DNA of 64,000 nucleotides from Wuchereria bancrofti (taxonomy: Eukaryota; Nematoda; Chromadorea; Rhabditida; Onchocercidae): NCBI GenBank assembly GCA_005281725.1, contig SSBO01000003.1, positions 271,396 through 335,395 of the forward strand. Direction: 5' to 3'. Shown in pieces: positions 23,401 through 33,869 of this stretch. The notes beneath the pieces were generated by a model, which made no database searches, was not told the origin of the DNA, and saw only the letters and a list, made by a program, of their open reading frames with translations. A program made the translations under genes and the position numbers. Every line of letters begins with the position of its first letter. Position 1 is the stretch's first letter.

Positions 23401-24971
23401 ATTTTTCTTTTTGAGAGCATTTTTTTTTTTTTTTTTTTTAGCTCAAATGAATCATAAATAATTTTTTTGAAAAATATAAAAAAAAAAAATAATTTGCAGA
23501 AATGTTTGCGCATCATAATGCTAATTAATATCGGTGCTATTTTACTATGTATTCCGTTTTTTTTCAATTCCGAAGTTCGTGAAGTGACATCACATTGGAA
23601 ATGTTCAGTGCTATCATCGTCTAAGAGCAGTCTTTCAGCACATGAACTTAGTTTTACTAATTTGGCCAGTAATACTGCTCTTGGACGAATAAACTTTTGG
23701 CTTCTAGGCATTATATGCAAATTTATCCCATGTGCTATTATGATTGTAATGACTGTGCTATTGGTGCAAAAATTACGTCAAATTCAATTATTATCAATCA
23801 GGTTTACATCACCGATACGTGAAAAACGACGTCGATGTATAACATATATCATTATGGTATACAAAAAAATTTTTGTTTTACTGTTGTATTATTATGTGTA
23901 AAAATATTCAAAATCTATATTTTAGCTTTAAGAAATAAATTGTCACTTTTTTTTTTTTTTTTTTTTCATGAAAAGTTTTAAATTTTGAGTGAACACAATA
24001 CTGTTATAACTTAAAATTTGTGAAAATTTCATGAAAATTTTCTAGCACTTAGTAGTTTATAAATTTAAACAGTTGAAAATATTTCAAAAAAAAAAAAAGC
24101 ACTTATCTAGAATTGATGACTGAATTCATTGCATTCATGAAATTTCTCACTTTTCAAAATGAAATTTTGATATTTGTAAGTAAAGAAGAATAAGGAATTT
24201 TTTTTTTTTGGATAATGATATGACAAATAGCAGTCACTCAAAAAGGAGGAAAATGTGAAATTGTCTGATGAAGATGATTAGGTGGAAGCAATAAGGAGTA
24301 ACATGGAAATTGGATTTGGTTAAAAGATGAAATTTGTGAAAATTTAACCAATTTTCCTCAATATTTGTGAATTCACATCAATCGATCACTTTAAATAAAG
24401 TATCAAAATTATTGGGAAATCAAAAAGTAAAAAAGGAAATGAGGAAGAGAGAGACTGATGACGACAACCTAGACTGATTAATTCATTTCCTAAACGAATT
24501 CTCTACAATCTGAAATGCGCAGTTGAATAATTTTTAAGATTGTCGCAAATATCATTTGGCTAAGAAAGAGAAGGACCAGAAGGACATTGAAAAATTCGAT
24601 GAAATTAGCAAGGAAATTAAATGAATCATTATTAATTGAAGATTAGCAATTGAATAAATGCTTTTTTTTTAGATAATTATGATAAATTTTGTGATTGTGG
24701 AGGTACCACAAGGTATTATTTTGGTTTTATCATCGGTGCAGGGAGGAGCAAGTTTCGCAGGATCTGAATTACTGGGAGATTTATTCGATATCCTTTCATT
24801 GCTCAATTCTTGCGTTACATTTGGTCTTTTTTGTTCTATGAGTAGCCGTTTACGACATGCATTTGCTCGAGGATTTTTTCCATTTAGTCGTAAATTTTTC
24901 CAACAAATTATTCATAGGTTTGTTTGCTTTTTTTTTTTCTTTTTTTTTGCTATTTTAGTTTACAAATTTGA
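20418..24971 (+). CDS. Rhodopsin-type GPCR, nematode peptide-receptor-like (about 338 aa, six exons)
   Basis: Exons: 20418-20575, 22476-22587, 23159-23290, 23500-23856, 24673-24917 and probably 24959-24971; all phases agree. A TTTTTTAG at 20371-20373 may be the trans-splice acceptor. TM1 is KTAIILVLCTAGITGHVISI; TM3 ends in IIRFISL, a DRY-position arginine; TM4 follows KCLRIIML; the second extracellular loop carries SHWKCS, which could bond to a Cys near TM3. TM6 spans the exon 4/5 join and ends EVPQGIILVLSS; TM7 is LGDLFDILSLLNSCVTFGLF, then SMSSRLRHAF. The E-x-PQGI and LLNS...MSS motifs are typical of nematode FMRFamide/myosuppressin-like receptors (family knowledge). The last exon is uncertain: reading through 24917 would add a Phe-rich tail to 25050. 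The ligand is unknown. Confidence 0.75.
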
Positions 24972-25061
24972 GAAAAACATTGACTATGTTTTCAAAGGAA
25001 TTATTTGCATTGTGTTACGAATGAATGATTTGCTGTTAGCAAAACTATGATGAAATTATAT

Positions 25062-25241
25062 TTGGAAAATACAATTGAAAGAAATAGTAATTTAGAAAAT
25101 ACAATTGAAAGAAATAGTAATTTAGAAAATACAATTGAAAGAAATAGTAATTTAGAAAATACAATTGAAAGAAATAGTAATTTAGAAAATACAATTGAAA
25201 GGAATAGTAATTTAGAAAATACAATTGAGAGAAATGGTAAG
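25062..25241 (+). repeat. 30-bp minisatellite, six copies
   Basis: Six head-to-tail copies of a 30-bp unit (TTAGAAAATACAATTGAAAG + 10 more bases) differ at only a few bases. Because 30 is a multiple of three, one frame stays open as a LENTIERNSN decapeptide repeat from 25047 to 25253. It lies about 90 bp after the GPCR end. I see no acceptor that joins it to the receptor in frame. Confidence 0.9.
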
Positions 25242-25253
25242 AAACTCGTTTGA

Positions 25254-27010
25254 AATCTTTTTAAATGGCTATTGCGAGATTTGCAGAAATCATTTTTTCA
25301 TTATCATTGTTTGATAAGATAAGCATTGAATTCTTATAACTGTGACGCAAATATCGTTGTTTACTTTTGGGCTCAAATTTATCCTAAATATTTATTTATT
25401 ATTTGTTTTCAAAAAGAATATAGTGAAAAAAGAAAAGAATACAATATCTCAGAAAGTTTTCATTTTTCAAACAGAATATCTTTATAAAAATATGCATGTG
25501 AAATTTAACATATCAAACATATTTTATTGGTAGTTAAAGATAGCAGTTCGAATAATTATGATCTAAAGGATAGGTAAAAGTGAATTCAGGTAAAAAAAAT
25601 AGTCTCTAAAGATGCTAATTCAATAATAACGATTACATTTTTGTTGCATATATTAAAGAAATTGGCTTGTGGTATCTTTATAATTTAGGATGATAAAATG
25701 AGACGCATTAATAAACAAAATTTTCATAAAATCAAAAGGAAATAATCTTTTCTTTCTTTTTTTTTCTTGATTGAAAACTTTTTGGGATTAAAGATCTCTT
25801 TAGATGGTATTTTTGTAGTAATATATACTATTAAAAGATACTAATATATGTTATATTATTTAATTTTCTTATTTCTATGAACAAATATTATTGTGAAGAT
25901 AATTGATTTTATCATGAAGAGGTGACATCAAGAGGTGACGAATGCTAAATTTTTGATAATTGCAGGTAAAGATGTTGTCTCTTTATTCAGATAACTGCAT
26001 TTAAAACAAATGCTCCTAGTATGTCCCGAGTTATCGAGGTGCACAATTTTGTGTTTATTCTCTTATTTTTTTTTTTTTTTGCAGCTATTTATTATGTAAA
26101 TAGTTTTACACTCAGATGTAATTATCTCAGCTAAATCATTTTCAAATATTGTTGCATGATGATGATAATCTGTTAAAAATTATTATTTATAACACTGATA
26201 CTATCATTTTAAAAGTCTCATAGCTACTTATATTGTTGAAATGAGGAAGATGTCATTAAGATTATTAGAGAGAATTTCTGTAAGTTGTCACTTAGTCAGG
26301 ACTTATGTATAATTTAATTAACGAACTTAGCTAATAAATACTAATATTTCCTTTGTTATTATTATATTTGAAATTCTTCAGGCATATCCTTCACTGTTTC
26401 TAATTTTAATTCACAATAATTAGTGCAATTCTGTTATCCGTTGCTTTTAGTTTCTCAATGGATAAAGATAGATTATATAATGATCACTCTTAACAGTTAT
26501 GATCAAAGTACTACAAAAAATTTATTTCATCTTAAAATAGTGATATCAATGTTGATATTATCATCATTTGCTCTAGGATAGTAAATCTCGAGAAAATTTT
26601 GTGCTCTATGATGATTATTCCAGGTGATCATTTAATCACTACGACTATCATTACAGTGATAAAATTATCTATCTACACATTCCTATGTTAAATTTCATGT
26701 TGTCATACTTTATAAAACATTTCATTTTTCTTTTTTTTTTTACCCACTGGTTGAGTTAGTTTTGTTTTATTTGAAATGGATATCATTGGTTTGCCACTAT
26801 TTTAAAAAATGTTAAAATGTTTCATAAATTTTTATAAAGTATGACAACATGAAACTCACTTGCAATTAGTTGTTATAATCTTAAAAATGTAGTGAAATTT
26901 TTGATTCAAAAATCTTCTTTAACCTTTCTTTTCTGTTATACAAAAACTGAGCAATATTTTATAGTGATAGAAGAAATGTACAATGGATTTTTTAATGGAT
27001 TTCAAAAAAT
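25254..27010. other. Intergenic region between convergent genes
   Basis: It lies between the GPCR (plus) and the membrane protein gene (minus). Apart from the hairpin element at 26693-26854 I see nothing beyond AT-rich DNA. Confidence 0.6.
26693..26854. repeat. 162-bp element with perfect 24-bp terminal inverted repeats
   Basis: 26693-26716 and 26831-26854 are exact reverse complements (ends TTTCATGTTGTCATACTT...). The interior is AT-rich and non-coding. This fits a MITE-like element or a hairpin; I find no clear target duplication. Confidence 0.75.
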
Positions 27011-27031
27011 TCAATAACCACCGTAACCGTT

Positions 27032-27062
<31 letters not shown>

Positions 27063-30000
27063 GGTGGTGGTGGTGGAGAAACAGTACGGTGAAAACTTTC
27101 AGTTGTTGTTGTAATTTCATAAGTACGATCATGGCTTCGTCGATGACGTGCTGCAGTATTTGTTGAAACTATTGGTTGTGGAATATCCTCCTCGTAGATT
27201 CTGTCATTGGAAGAAATTAAAAATTATTTTCTTCTATCATTAAAATTAAAAATTATTTTCTTTTATCATTAAAATTAAAAATTATTTTCTTTTATCATTA
27301 AAATTAAAAATTATTTTCTTTTATCATTAAAATTAAAAATTATTTTCTTCTATCATTTTTACTCTATTACTAAAGATGATTGCATTGTGATAATTAATAA
27401 TGTTAAATAATTGATTTTGAAATAAATTTTTGAATTATTTTTTTGAAACAAATAAGTAAATGTTCTTTCTATATTATTTTGTGAGAAATTATATCAAACT
27501 TACGTGTATTCCTCTTTTAAAGAAGGCGCTCTTATACGTGGTAGCCTAAACCATTGGAAGAATGGACTAATGCGCTCCCCTAGTGTCATCGGTTTTTCTA
27601 CTACATAATAATAGTGCTCTTGAAAATATAGAACAGAATGACACTGAAAATGATACAATATATTGCTGTTAACTTAATTCTAATCCTTCTTTAATAAACA
27701 AATTTTAAAAGTGTTACAAGAAAGAATAATTTACTATGTGAAATTGTATTTTTACAATTAAAACTACTAAAATATTTTGTAGTAATATGAAAAATGGTTT
27801 GCAAAAACTTAAATGGAATTTTAATATTTTGTTAGGATAAAAAAATTTTTTAATTAATTTTAAACAAGTCAATTTAATAATTACCAGGAAAAAAGCAATA
27901 AAAAAACCGATCAACCATCCAACCCAAATATCTCTCCAATGATTCTTGTAACCATTGATTCGTGAAAATGAATCAATCAGCGTAAGACCCATGAAACCAA
28001 ATATTAGAAATGGTCGCAATAAAGGTGCACTACGTAGATTGATCATACAATAGATATAGCACTATAAATTTAACTTTATTCCTCTCTTCTCTTCTCTTCT
28101 CTTCTCTTTTAGTATTACATTTTTTATTTTCATTATTAAATTAATTGAATTTAATTAACAACGGATAATTGAGAGAAAATACTCAAATTTAATTTTCAAA
28201 TTCAATTAAATGCTTGCTTGTATAAAATTATGAAAACAATTGTGTAAGCAAATGTTATAACCGATAAAATTGAAAGCAGTATTCGAGATTTTACTACATA
28301 TGAGATTTGTTTCATTATATATAAATGTTAAATAGTTGAATTTTTAAATGTTTGTTTCTTTTTTTGCACTGAAAGGAATTAGTAGTAAACTTACCGAAGC
28401 AAATGTACATGAAAAGGATGAGAATGCCGCATGGAGTGACGGAAAGGAAAGTGAAGCGTAACGCAAATCGTTAGGATTCCGGTATAAGCAAGCTAAGAAG
28501 GGAGATGGTGATGGTGATTGCTCGAGCGGTCCTGTACATGCACTGCAATTTCATCTGATCTTTTTATATTAAAAAAGAACAAAATGAATGAATGAAAGTT
28601 TAAAGCTAAAATTGTTCATTAAAAAGCTTAATAAAAATTAACAAGTTAGAAAAAAAAAGAGTATTTTGAAATTGTATAGAGTAAAGCAGTTTTGGATTTT
28701 GAGGAAAAACTATTACAAGACTGATAAGAATTCTATATTTATTAATCAATAGTTCTCTTTTTGCTTTTTTTTGATATTTATAACATATCTTAAGGATTAT
28801 TTGGATAAACATGCGATAATTTTAACTTTATACGACTTAGTGAATTTACTTCTCGTATTATTTTCACTCAAAGAAAAGAATATCTTTAAAATTCAAGATG
28901 GGATGCTTTATTTTTTATCACAAGTGATAAAAAAAAAAGCCTTTAGAAAAGATAACATTAAAGTTTATATTCAGATATATTCGATTCTTTTTTTTTTTTT
29001 AGCTAAGAAAATTGATTTATTTGTTTCTTCTGACGAATCTTTTGAGTTTATATTCATTAAATGTTAAAAAGATTATGAAATAGCTATCTTAATATTATAA
29101 CAAATTTCATTCTAATAGCAATAATAATCACTTAAAGATAATGTTATAAAAATTCCATTCTGTTGAATAATGAAATGTTTACAATAAATTTCATTACTGA
29201 AAGACTTTATATATTCACTCGCCTCTTAAGCATAAACTTTCACAAAAGTAAACAAACTAAAGTAAAGAAACAGTCTACATCTGAAGCAAATGCGACAATT
29301 GAGAAAACCTTATATTTGGCCTACAAAGAGACAAAAAATATGGCCGATGATAACCAGTCATAAATTTGATCGTATAAATAAATATTTGTGTTATAAGTGC
29401 ACCAAACATGAACACACCTGTAAGTAAATAAGGTCATCAGAAAATCTCAAATCATACTCCTTCTTTTCACATCAACAAATCAGATTGTTTCAATATAAAA
29501 CTAATTTTTCAAATATTTGTAACTTTTCAAATTCTTAACACGAATTGAAGAAATTCATTTTATAATTATAATTTTTGGATATGTTTAGAATTTAAAATAA
29601 TTATGAAATAAAAAATGCATGATTGAAAACACACCTGTAAGTAAATAAGGTCATCAGAAAATCTCAAATCATACTCCTTTTTTTTCACATCAACAAATCA
29701 GATTGTTTCAATGTAAAACTAATTTTTCAAATGTTTGTAAGTTTTCAAATTCTTAACACGAATTGAACAAATTTATTTTATAATTATAATTTTTGGATAT
29801 GTTTAGAATTTATTCTTGAGTAGTTATCATTTTTTTTTTTTTAATGATAAAATAATTATGAAATAAAAAATGTATGATTGAAAGAATCTTCGAATTTTAT
29901 ATTTTATTGATTTTTAAATGTAATAATTCATGACTGATTTAAAAAAAAAAAAAAAATGTAATTCTTGCCAGTACTTTTTATCACGTTTTATAGCACCTTT

Positions 30001-31260
30001 CAATGTTCTAATTTAGTAATCAAATTTCACGGAAATTTTTTCTAACTTTATTAAGCTGATAAAAAGTTGTTTATAAAGCTGATTGAATGAATTGTTGCGA
30101 TCACTGACCAATAAATCGTGTAAGACGTCGAGTTAATAAATAAATTTTACATTCGCCACAACTAGCATAAACTGTCTTTCTTGGTTTTGTGGAGAATAAC
30201 CAAAACATTATTTCACCAATAAGCATCTATAATACAAAAAAAAAGAAAGGTATAAACTTAGATAAGAAAGAAACAAAAATAGCAAGTTAAAAGTAACTCA
30301 AAAAGTTAGAGCAATTAATTTTTGATTTAAATTATTAAAAATGATAACTATTCAAGAATAACAAAACAATTTACATACATAAAGTGAAGAAGTAAATAAT
30401 TTATTAAGAATGAAACAAAAATAGCAAGTTAAAAGTAACTCAAAAAGTTAGAGCAATTAATTTTTGATTTAAATTATTAAAAATGATAACTATTCAAGAA
30501 TAACAAAACAATTTACATACATAAAGTGAAGAAGTAAATAGTTTATCTAGAATTTAGTCAACAAGGTGATCAAGATAATCGATTGAAGTGATAAATGTAT
30601 GATTTGCTTACTAAGCTAACAATTGCGCCACTGTTTGGAAAAATAAATAAATAAAAAGATAAAAAGATTGAAATGAAAAAACATACAACAAGTGGAGGTA
30701 ATGTGAAACCAAATGCATGAAGGAGCGCATATGATACATACAGATTGAAATCCTCTGGATGAAAATTTGGTCTGTATAAAAGGATGTCACGACACTGGAA
30801 TACTCGATGATGATAGGGGAAAACTGTCGTGAAACTGAAATTTTCTATTAATAAAATTAACTAATGTTAAATTCTATCATAAATAGTACTTTTTTCTTTT
30901 TGGCTGAATTATCATTATCTAGGAAAAATGCGTAAATGATAAGAGATGTTCACATTAATTGAGCTATTTTAATGAAAAAAATAATTGAGCTATTTTTAAT
31001 CATTTAATAAAAAAAAATATGTATTAGTACAATAGGTAACAGAAGCATACTTGTTTTTAGGATTATAAAAGTTGATAATTTATAGAAAATCACCTCATGT
31101 AGTACCATAATGTCCATAAACATGCTAAGCCAACAATTGATAATAAAAAAGTTGGAATGATAAAATAATTAAGTTGTATGCGTGATCGCTTAATGATTGG
31201 TCCATCGTATTGAGATGCCGAAAAGACTTCAGATTGGGCTCGTGAGTGCGGGAAAGACAT
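27011..31260 (-). CDS. Phospholipid phosphatase-related membrane protein (PLPPR/LPP superfamily, 398 aa, eight exons)
   Basis: Exons (minus): 31094-31260, 30687-30834, 30109-30226, 29309-29417, 28395-28542, 27885-28061, 27504-27643, 27011-27200; every phase matches. The start is the ATG after TTGCAG. The order is TM1 (YFIIPTFLLSIVGLACLWTL), a loop TVFPYHHRVFQCRDILLYRP, further TMs, motif 1 KFMTGYHRP (162-170), motif 2 SFPSLHA (213-219) and motif 3 SRINGYKNHWRD (263-274). In active LPPs motif 2 is PSGH and motif 3 has His where this protein has Asn270; the Asn-His order (NHW-D) matches the PLPPR (PRG/LPR) branch, as do the ACTG, RRLTRFIG and HPED stretches. So phosphatase activity is doubtful; a role in lipid-linked membrane shaping or signalling is inferred from PLPPR family knowledge. 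The tail is cytosolic with Pro5-Gln9 before NGYGGY. Confidence 0.88.
27214..27358. repeat. 29-bp tandem repeat in the last intron of the PLPPR-like gene
   Basis: Five copies of a 29-bp unit (AAATTAAAAATTATTTTCTT + 9 more bases) lie between exons 7 and 8. They vary only at one C/T position. Confidence 0.9.
28079..28109. repeat. (TTCTC)n microsatellite
   Basis: About five CTCTT units in the intron between exons 5 and 6 of the PLPPR-like gene. Confidence 0.9.
29412..29883. repeat. 217-bp tandem duplication covering a splice acceptor
   Basis: From 29412 the sequence repeats with a 217-bp offset; the second copy carries an extra stretch of roughly 45 bp near 29812-29860. The unit includes the first bases of exon 4 and its acceptor, so a second copy of the acceptor sequence lies upstream in the intron at about 29634-29640. 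Confidence 0.85.
30269..30545. repeat. 142-bp tandem duplication in an intron
   Basis: 30269-30410 is repeated at 30411-30545 with very few differences, in the intron between exons 2 and 3 of the PLPPR-like gene. Confidence 0.88.
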
Positions 31261-31308
31261 TTCTGCAATATTATTAATTTGTAAAATTGACCATGAAATT
31301 TCCTGCAA

Positions 31309-33869
31309 AAATAAAAATGAATGGTTTGAAGTCTAAAATGCTGTTTTCATTTATTGAAATTTTATAGCATTGATACATATGGATAGCTTTAGAAATAGAT
31401 ATAATATTACGAGGAAGAAATTAATTAAACGAAAAAATAGTAGAAAGTAGAGAAGAGAATGAAATTAAAATCAAATTTTAGAGTTATATTGATGAACTAT
31501 GTGATACACAATTTGCTGAAAGATGAAAGTGTCATCCTTGTTTGTAATGTAAACCTTATAACTCAGGTAATGTTAATAGAAGAGATTGTAGTAGAATCGA
31601 TCATTTTGACAAGATTTAATCGAAAAGTCTCCACCTCCTTTTTCTGTCTCTTTTACTCGTTCAATTTTTCGTCTTTCATTATTGAATGAATGATCTGAGT
31701 GATATTAAATTGACTGTAATGTTTGACTTTCTCAACATTATTTCTTCTGCTATTATTATGACAACTGCATCGTACCTACCTTTATGCTAAATTAAACAAA
31801 TAGATATGAATTTTGAGAGATGGTCAATAAACAAAATGACCGAAAATAAAATGAGCTTATTGATGAATCATATAGCTGTTCAAAGTTTATCTCATTTGAT
31901 TAGAATGCTTGAAAGATTTATATTAATTGTATAAAGTTGGTATTACAGTTTTTTTTTTTTGTTGATATAATTAAAATTTTGTCACCATAATTTCAATAAT
32001 GCTAACTTGTGGAAAAATTCGTACAGCTTTGTAAATAAAACATGATGATAGTATATATCTATTAACTTCCTGGTTATTTCGACAAAAATTTATGATGCGA
32101 ACATTCAGTCAGTTATCGATTTGTTTAATTAAAAATTCAATCAGTTTAAATTAGATTCGTAATTGGGGAACTAAATTAACAAAATATGTGAATAAATGAG
32201 CTATTTGAACAATAAAATAAACATATGGATCATTAGTTCAAATGACTTTTGGTTTTTGAAATTTTTCCTACTTCAAATTTAACAAAAATCTATCAAAACT
32301 CTATCTTTAGATGAGAACGAATCTTCAGTTTTCAAATAAACACTTTCTTTAGCTGAAGTAGTAGGAGAAAGATTTAACAGTTTGCTGTCGTAATTCCATC
32401 AACATTTGAACTAATGATGATCCATATGAAAAAAAATCCTTTTAAAAACCTTTATCTGTTTTTTTTTTATAATATTTTGAAATTTTGAGGTTTAATATTA
32501 AGAAAAAACAAACATAAGTAAATGTTAAATTGTGGTAACAAACTTCACTATCCTATCCATCAGCTGTCACCTTTTGATGAAAATGTCCAATTGTCAAATT
32601 TCACTACTTAAGTCAAATCGAGTATTTCGAATGATGTCTTCTCAATCTGTTGTTCATTAGCTTCTTTTAAAATTTTCAAGCTTTCCCTCTTTTGGTGGTG
32701 AATTTCATCTCTCGAACAGCTTCTTGTGATCTTTGTTTTGTTGACTAAACATATTACTGTAGTTTTACACAATTTTTTTTTTGGTCAACGTTGCATGCAA
32801 ACCGCATCTGTAACACATATTTACCCTTTTGACCCGTTGACCCCTTTAAAATTATTCATCAATTATTTGATCCTTTTAACATTTCTATACACAATTACAA
32901 CTTTTCGGCTTCGCGGATTTTTCAGCTTTCATGATCACAATAAGTTGTATCTAGCAATTTCGTTATTCTATTTGCAATATTCATTTTATTCAGAAATTTG
33001 AAATCTAATGATTGAACTTATACATAGCAACAAAATGATTTACAATGAATGAATCACCCGTCTAAAGAAAACAACCATATGCGAGCGAATTCATAAATGA
33101 CAAAAGGAAAAAAAAAGTTCGAGATATAAAGAAAAAAAAAACTTTGTCACAATTCTTCCCCGTGAATTGATTTTTCTCAAGTTGAAGTTGTTTTGAAGCT
33201 TTTTTTTTCCGAATTTTTGAAGTTATGAGTATTGTGTAGACTTCTTAGCTCTAAATTTTATTAAACTGACAGTGCTTGTCGAATATGAGTTCGATATATA
33301 CACTCATTTTCAATTAGTTTACTCTTTTTTGATAGTCTTCTGTGAAAATCCCAAGCATATTGACTTATATATGAAACAAAAAAAAAAAATGAATCTGCAA
33401 AAAAGCTAAACATCTTGAAAAATTTTACGAAGTTGCACAGGGAAGCGAGTAAGATAGATAGAAAAGAGTAATCAATAAATTAAACATATGAAACCTAAAA
33501 TCACATTTTCCGCTCTTTTACTGATGCAAACGAATGAAATATATGAATTTAATGAGCATATATAAAGTAAGTAATATTGCGGTGAAATACTTGATAGGAA
33601 CTAATGATTGTTATCTATTCGATAATCTAGTCACACGCATTTCAAGTTTTAATTATCGTTTTAATTTAGTCATATTTCAAGTTTTTAGTGATTTGCTTAT
33701 GGATTCTAATCAACTGAAAATGGTCTCTTATTGTCCATAATACGTTTTGATTTCTTGATTTTATCATTTTACTATGATATATATATATGAAACATGGAGG
33801 CATCTATAAATAACAATAATGAAAATTGACTGTAATGCGAGGAAAAGAGAATCTAAAGACATGAAAAAA
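31309..33869. other. Intergenic region upstream of the PLPPR-like gene
   Basis: Short open frames here lack recognisable motifs. The only structure I see is the inverted repeat at 32222-32428. Confidence 0.55.
32222..32428. repeat. Imperfect inverted repeat, 207 bp overall
   Basis: 32222-32244 (CATATGGATCATTAGTTCAA...) pairs with 32403-32428, which differs only by one extra CAT triplet. The inner parts show weaker complementarity. It may be a MITE-like remnant. Confidence 0.6.

Noticed and set aside
24918..25050. Phe-rich read-through tail of the GPCR
   Set aside because: The frame runs through a poly-T tract that looks like an intron pyrimidine tract ending TTTTAG. Splicing at 24917/24959 is preferred, though the 41-bp intron is short and this stays open.
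25062..25241. Evenly sized repeats considered as a CRISPR array
   Set aside because: The units are directly adjacent with no spacers, and the genome is eukaryotic. The 29-bp array at 27214-27358 is rejected for the same reason.
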